A DNA stretch of 11,008 nucleotides, taken from positions 10,867 through 21,874 of the forward strand of contig DNXU01000452.1 of assembly GCA_003505715.1 (NCBI GenBank), in the 5' to 3' direction. Shown one piece after another: positions 7,937 through 11,008 of this stretch (within the stretch, counting starts at the first letter, position 1; each line of letters starts with the position of its first letter). Below the pieces are notes generated by a model, which did not search any database, had not been told where the DNA came from, and saw only the letters and a list, made by a program, of their open reading frames with translations. This DNA comes from Cyanobacteria bacterium UBA8803. GTDB lineage: Bacteria > Cyanobacteriota > Cyanobacteriia > Cyanobacteriales > Coleofasciculaceae. A program made the translations under genes and the position numbers.

Positions 7937-8305
7937 CTAAGGACTATGATATTGAGCGATATTGGAAAAAGCATACAAGCTGTAGAGTAGCAACATAGAA
8001 ACAGCCAACACGATCGCAACCCGCGGACGAGGCGAAGGGATAAGCGTTTCCCGTACAGATATTGAGCCAGCTGCTCCTAGAGCAAAGCTAGAGCTGAGTG
8101 CTAGGTATTGCCAATTAACAGGATCGACAGGCGGAAATGCCCATCTCAAACCCAACGCTAGCATTAACAAGATCATTAAATGCTCGATAGACTCAGATGG
8201 AGTGTACTGCGTTGAAAAAAGTATCGTGCGCCACCAAAATCGCCACCTTCTCATGATTAGATTCGCCAGCTTACGGGAAAGAACTTTAACTACATTTATT
8301 ATCAC
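7937..8305 (-). CDS. small three-helix membrane protein, function unknown
   Basis: This 122-aa protein has three likely membrane helices (about 41-56, 66-83 and 96-114) after a positively charged, tryptophan-rich N-terminus (RRWRFWWR at 19-26). I do not recognise the family. The full frame starts with GTG at 8305 and overlaps the phosphoribosyltransferase stop by four bases (GTGA), a typical translational-coupling arrangement. An internal ATG at 8254 (residue 18) is the alternative start and would give 105 aa beginning MRRWRFWW. The tight packing between two clear genes on the same strand supports a real gene. Positive charges before the first helix suggest that the N-terminus is cytoplasmic. 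No catalytic motif is visible. Confidence 0.65.
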   Translation of the reverse strand: MIINVVKVLSRKLANLIMRRWRFWWRTILFSTQYTPSESIEHLMILLMLALGLRWAFPPVDPVNWQYLALSSSFALGAAGSISVRETLIPSPRPRVAIVLAVSMLLLYSLYAFSNIAQYHSP

Positions 8306-8979
8306 TTAGCTTCACCAATCCCAAAGTTGTGTTGCTTTAGATAAACGAGAGCCTCTTGAGTATCCACCTGAGGAAATTTAACGTAGAAGCGGCTGACGCT
8401 AAGAAAAACTTCAGGCGCTTGGAGTACAACTAAGCGATCGCACCAGCGAGTCAACCAGTTTAGTAAGCCATCGGGTGCTACTGGCGCACAAATCCAGATC
8501 TGAGCCGGGTGATGAGTTCTCAAGGCTTGGGTTGCTGCGGCTATAGTCATCCCTGTGGCAATGCCATCATCAACCACTAGTGCTAGAGTCCCTTTGGGAT
8601 TAACCTGAGGACGACCGACAGCAAATTCAGTCAGTTGCGATCGCGCTTTTTCTTGAGCTTGATGCAGTGCCGTTTCCCGCCAGTTAGAATTAATTCGTTC
8701 TAAAAATCGCTGTCGCGACCATAAAACTTGCCCCTCTGCCGTCACAGCACCAATTGCCAGTTCTGGGTTTTGGGGAGCAGTAATTTTTTTAGCAACGACA
8801 ATATCTAAGGGACAACCAAGCAAACGCGCTACAGGAGCCGCGACTGGGATACCGCCGCGAGGGAGTGCGTATACAATAGGCTGGATACACGCCTCTTGCT
8901 CGGTGATGATGGTGAGAAGCAATTGACCCAGCTGCTCGCCAGCATCAGTGCGATCGCTAAACAAGGGAGCAGATGACAT
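8302..8979 (-). CDS. phosphoribosyltransferase-family protein (COG1926 type)
   Basis: This 225-aa protein is a type I phosphoribosyltransferase-fold enzyme. Counting from the ATG at 8979, it shows the family opening F-SDR-x2-AG (7-14), the pyrophosphate-loop signature ALPRGGIPVA (38-47), KKITAPQNPELAIGAV (64-79) and the PRPP-binding loop VVDDGIATGMT (135-145). The closing SRFYVKFPQVDTQEAL (196-211) is also typical. Family members are expected to bind PRPP, but their physiological substrate is generally not established, so I assign none. The frame can be extended to a GTG at 8994, but a GGAGG five bases before the ATG at 8979 decides for the shorter form. It is the first gene of the leftward unit and overlaps the membrane-protein gene by 4 bp. 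Confidence 0.85.
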   Translation of the reverse strand: MSSAPLFSDRTDAGEQLGQLLLTIITEQEACIQPIVYALPRGGIPVAAPVARLLGCPLDIVVAKKITAPQNPELAIGAVTAEGQVLWSRQRFLERINSNWRETALHQAQEKARSQLTEFAVGRPQVNPKGTLALVVDDGIATGMTIAAATQALRTHHPAQIWICAPVAPDGLLNWLTRWCDRLVVLQAPEVFLSVSRFYVKFPQVDTQEALVYLKQHNFGIGEAK

Positions 8980-8984
8980 GGTTT

Positions 8985-8989
8985 CCTCC
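8985..8989 (-). promoter_or_regulatory. Shine-Dalgarno site GGAGG that sets the phosphoribosyltransferase start
   Basis: On the minus strand GGAGG is followed by AAACC and then ATG, a spacing of five bases. This strong site lies inside the longer frame that begins at GTG 8994, so the longer start would place the ribosome site within its own coding region. It supports initiation at 8979. Confidence 0.75.
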
Positions 8990-9012
8990 AGCACTTATAA
9001 CTGTGTGGTTGT

Positions 9013-9034
9013 GGGAGTATATTGACATGCTCCC
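9013..9034. repeat. 8-bp hairpin in the divergent intergenic region, resembling an IS200/IS605 tip
   Basis: GGGAGTAT (9013-9020) and ATGCTCCC (9027-9034) pair over eight positions, one being a G-T wobble, around the loop ATTGAC. In leftward transcripts it would lie in the 5' untranslated region of the phosphoribosyltransferase gene, about 34 bases before its ATG. The minus-strand string GGGGAGCATGTCAA resembles the right tip of IS200/IS605 elements, and TTGAC (9022-9026) resembles their insertion site. No transposase or TnpB gene is present, so at most this is a remnant. Confidence 0.4.
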
Positions 9035-9073
9035 CATGGTTGCCCTCATCATGACTGATTTTTACCAACCTGT

Positions 9074-9101
9074 TTTATAACAAAGGCAAGATTCTTTACA
9101 A
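9074..9101 (-). promoter_or_regulatory. candidate sigma-70-type promoter for the leftward three-gene unit
   Basis: On the minus strand TTGTAA (9101-9096) is followed after 16 bases by TATAAA (9079-9074). They match four and five of six consensus positions respectively. A start point near 9067 would give a 5' untranslated region of about 88 bases that contains the hairpin at 9013-9034. For the rightward gene at 9210 I find no convincing promoter pair. There is only a small symmetric sequence, TCTAAAATTTAGA (9133-9145), of unknown meaning. Confidence 0.3.
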
Positions 9102-9209
9102 AAAATTTGGCTCTCGGTTGCACCCAATCCACTCTAAAATTTAGACGAACTGCTTTACATCGTACTGGCACGTTTTGCTTGCCGTCGTTGCTCTCTTGGG
9201 CTTAGATTC

Positions 9210-10985
9210 ATGGCTAACGAAGAACAACTCAGCCTCTTTGACCAATCAGCGTGGACATCGCCGCCATCCCCTCACGCTCAAACTGAGCTAATTCCCACTA
9301 ACGCTAAAATTCCCATTCCTAGCGGCACTTACCCCACAATGGAGCCGTTAGCTGACCATTGCAACTCCTGCCACCGCTGCGAATTAGGCGCGACTCGCAC
9401 TCATGCGGTTGTCGGACGGGGCAACCTTAACGCTCCTATTATGATTATCGGTGAAGGCCCCGGTCAAACTGAAGATGAGACAGGATTGCCGTTTGTTGGG
9501 AAAGCCGGACAATTGCTAGAAAAAATTCTGGCTGCGGTTAACCTCAACACTGAACAAGATGTATATATCTGCAATATTGTCAAGTGTTTAGCAGGAAGTA
9601 CGCGAGTTTTTACTAAAGATGGCTTTAAACGTCTGAACTGGATTGTAAAACACCAGTGGTCAGGTGACGTTTTGAGCGTTAATGAGGAGGGACACCTAGT
9701 TTGGAAAAAAGTCATCGGCTGGCATCGGTCTAGGCTGGCAGGACGCTCCCTTTACCAAGTTGGTTTCCTAAATAATTCAGGTCATCCCCATAGTCACCTA
9801 GGTTATATTGCCACGGGAGACCATCCCATTCTGACCCGCAGAGGCTGGATCGCGGTTCAGGATTTACAAGAGGATGACTTAGTAGCAACGGGAACCCCCG
9901 CCCCCAGTACCAGAGCCTTACAAGTACTATTAGGTTCTCTGTGCGGTGAGGCTCGTCTGGATGCAGAGGGACAATTTCAGGAACGCCAAGGTTTTCATCA
10001 ACAGGCTTATTTAAAACTCAAAGCCAGAGTTTTACATGCCTTTAGTCCCAAGATCACAGAGGTGACGGCCAAGCTAGCTAATGGCCAAAGCCATGGCTCG
10101 ATTGTCCTGGATTTGTTAAAAACCCATTATCTTGAAGACCTCCACACCCAATGGTACGCCAAGGGCAAAAAACAATTTCCCCTGGCAAATCTCGAAAAGC
10201 TGAATCCCTTGGGGTTAGCCATTTGGTACATGGATAGGGGGTATTGGAGAAGAGCGCAAACCGCAGCTCATAACAGCCCAGGGATGGCAGTGGAGATCGA
10301 TCTGGGAGACATTAACCCAGAAGCGATCGCAAATATTATGCAGTATTTTGCTCGTCAAGGCTATCAAACCTATGCCCTGAGTCAGCCAAGGGGGAAACTG
10401 TGTTTTAAGCCTGAGGCAGGAGTGCGCTTTTTAAAGACCATTGCCGCCTACATTCCCGCCTCAATGCGTTATAAATTACCAGAGGAGCTGCACAGTATCC
10501 CCTTTAATATTGAAGCTTACCGGGAAGAGCCAGCAGTTACCAATTGGCAACCAGTTCAGAAAAGGCAGTTGCCTCCTAAACCAGACTCCCATTGGGTCTA
10601 CTGTATTGATGTGGCAGATACGGCAAATTTCGTGACTCCAGCAGGAGTTGTCCATAATTGCCGTCCACCTGGCAACCGAGTTCCCACTCCGGACGAAATT
10701 GCTGCTTGCCGCCCTTATCTATTAGAACAAATTCGCTTAGTAGACCCGCAGATTATTCTGCTCACAGGTGCTACAGCTGTAAAAGGATTGACGGGTAACA
10801 GAAGTGGAATTACCAAAATTCGCGGGACTTGGATGGAATGGGAAGGGCGGTTGTGTATGCCAATTCTCCACCCCGCTTACTTACTGAGAAATCCTTCACG
10901 AGAGAGAGGTAGCCCCAAGTGGCTGATGTGGCAAGATATTCAAGCAGTGCGTACCAAACTTGATGATCTTTTGGGCAAGGGTTAA
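9210..10985 (+). CDS. family-4 uracil-DNA glycosylase precursor containing an intein
   Basis: The 591-aa product is a precursor. Extein residues 1-125 and 484-591 join to a 233-aa family-4 uracil-DNA glycosylase, which cuts uracil out of DNA in base-excision repair. Signatures are GEGPGQTEDETGLPFVG (81-97), the split block ICNIVK (120-125) plus CRPPGNRVPTPDEIAACRPYL (from 484), and HPAYLLR (554-560). Expected [4Fe-4S] ligands are C54, C57, C484 and C500; a further C51 lies just before them. The spacing of 16 between the last two agrees with the Thermus enzyme as I remember it. A flexible N-terminus of about 45 residues begins with QLSLF (6-10), a perfect match to the bacterial clamp-binding consensus. 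The ATG at 9210 is the first in frame near the domain; no Shine-Dalgarno sequence is clear. The enzyme can form only after splicing. The 23 bases after the stop show nothing. Confidence 0.93.
   Translation: MANEEQLSLFDQSAWTSPPSPHAQTELIPTNAKIPIPSGTYPTMEPLADHCNSCHRCELGATRTHAVVGRGNLNAPIMIIGEGPGQTEDETGLPFVGKAGQLLEKILAAVNLNTEQDVYICNIVKCLAGSTRVFTKDGFKRLNWIVKHQWSGDVLSVNEEGHLVWKKVIGWHRSRLAGRSLYQVGFLNNSGHPHSHLGYIATGDHPILTRRGWIAVQDLQEDDLVATGTPAPSTRALQVLLGSLCGEARLDAEGQFQERQGFHQQAYLKLKARVLHAFSPKITEVTAKLANGQSHGSIVLDLLKTHYLEDLHTQWYAKGKKQFPLANLEKLNPLGLAIWYMDRGYWRRAQTAAHNSPGMAVEIDLGDINPEAIANIMQYFARQGYQTYALSQPRGKLCFKPEAGVRFLKTIAAYIPASMRYKLPEELHSIPFNIEAYREEPAVTNWQPVQKRQLPPKPDSHWVYCIDVADTANFVTPAGVVHNCRPPGNRVPTPDEIAACRPYLLEQIRLVDPQIILLTGATAVKGLTGNRSGITKIRGTWMEWEGRLCMPILHPAYLLRNPSRERGSPKWLMWQDIQAVRTKLDDLLGKG
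9585..10658 (+). mobile_element. 358-aa intein with decayed LAGLIDADG endonuclease, in-frame in the glycosylase gene
   Basis: The intein spans precursor residues 126-483. Block A is CLAGSTRVFTKDG (C126 the splicing nucleophile; the common Asp at position 5 is Ser). Block B has the T-x-x-H motif in IATGDHPILTRRG (T202, H205). Block F is VYCIDVADTANFV (463-475). Block G is VVHN (480-483), with penultimate His482 and terminal Asn483, followed by the extein nucleophile C484. All residues needed for standard splicing are therefore present. Between the splicing halves, about residues 235-430, lies a LAGLIDADG-type endonuclease: LLGSLCGEA (240-248) and LAIWYMDRG (336-344), with a C-terminal part ending IPASMRYKLP. 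The catalytic Asp position is Glu in the first motif and Arg in the second, so cleavage is probably lost. The insertion point lies between the K and C of the VKCRPPGNR block. Confidence 0.93.
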
Positions 10986-11008
10986 TGGTTAATGGGTTTA
11001 CCCTGAGC

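Noticed and set aside
8302..8994. A longer form of the phosphoribosyltransferase beginning at GTG 8994.
   Set aside because: The strong GGAGG would lie within the added codons, and the ATG at 8979 has ideal spacing. The five extra residues match nothing in the family.
9133..9145. Symmetric TCTAAAATTTAGA upstream of the glycosylase gene as a repressor site or -10 element.
   Set aside because: Its arms are only six bases and AT-rich, no -35 element lies at a proper distance, and it does not fit the cyanobacterial LexA-type pattern that I know.
9585..10658. A gene fusion or insertion domain rather than an intein inside the glycosylase.
   Set aside because: The insert begins with Cys, ends with His-Asn, is followed by Cys, carries splicing blocks A, B, F and G, and removing it restores the uninterrupted VKCRPPGNR family motif.

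Overview
The window looks like cyanobacterial chromosome. It carries seven perfect HIP1 octamers (GCGATCGC at 4251, 4708, 6905, 8434, 8637, 8950 and 10323), a short heptamer tandem repeat of the kind found in filamentous cyanobacteria, and protein families that are common there: a ThcOx/SagB-type oxidoreductase, a CyaC-like class III cyclase and a family-4 uracil-DNA glycosylase. I cannot name the species. There are six protein genes. I found no tRNA, rRNA or CRISPR array.

Left part (1-6800, + strand). After a short gene-free edge there is a SagB/ThcOx-type flavin dehydrogenase (146-1603). Its stop codon lies inside a palindromic repeat. It is followed by one very large gene (1734-6800, 1688 aa). 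That gene encodes a one-protein signalling chain: an N-terminal hydrophobic export segment, fourteen propeller modules (two seven-bladed propellers), a Y_Y_Y domain, one transmembrane helix, PAS, histidine kinase, receiver, class III adenylate cyclase and a short TPR-like tail. The layout suggests that an extracytoplasmic signal drives an internal phosphorelay that sets cAMP synthesis.

Middle part (6834-9101, - strand). A compact three-gene unit reads leftwards: a COG1926-type phosphoribosyltransferase (start corrected to 8979 by a strong GGAGG site), a 122-aa three-helix membrane protein of unknown function (4-bp overlap) and a divergent PrmA-like L11 methyltransferase (12-nt gap). A 10-bp inverted repeat separates it from the convergent cyclase gene. 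The divergent region 8980-9209 holds a candidate promoter and a hairpin whose sequence resembles an IS200/IS605 element tip.

Right part (9210-10985, + strand). A family-4 uracil-DNA glycosylase is interrupted by a 358-aa intein. The intein sits exactly in front of a cysteine that should ligate the [4Fe-4S] cluster. Its splicing residues look intact, but both LAGLIDADG motifs of its homing endonuclease have lost the canonical Asp. The host protein also starts with a QLSLF motif that matches the beta-sliding-clamp binding consensus. The intein-split glycosylase and the propeller-kinase-cyclase are the two most notable items.
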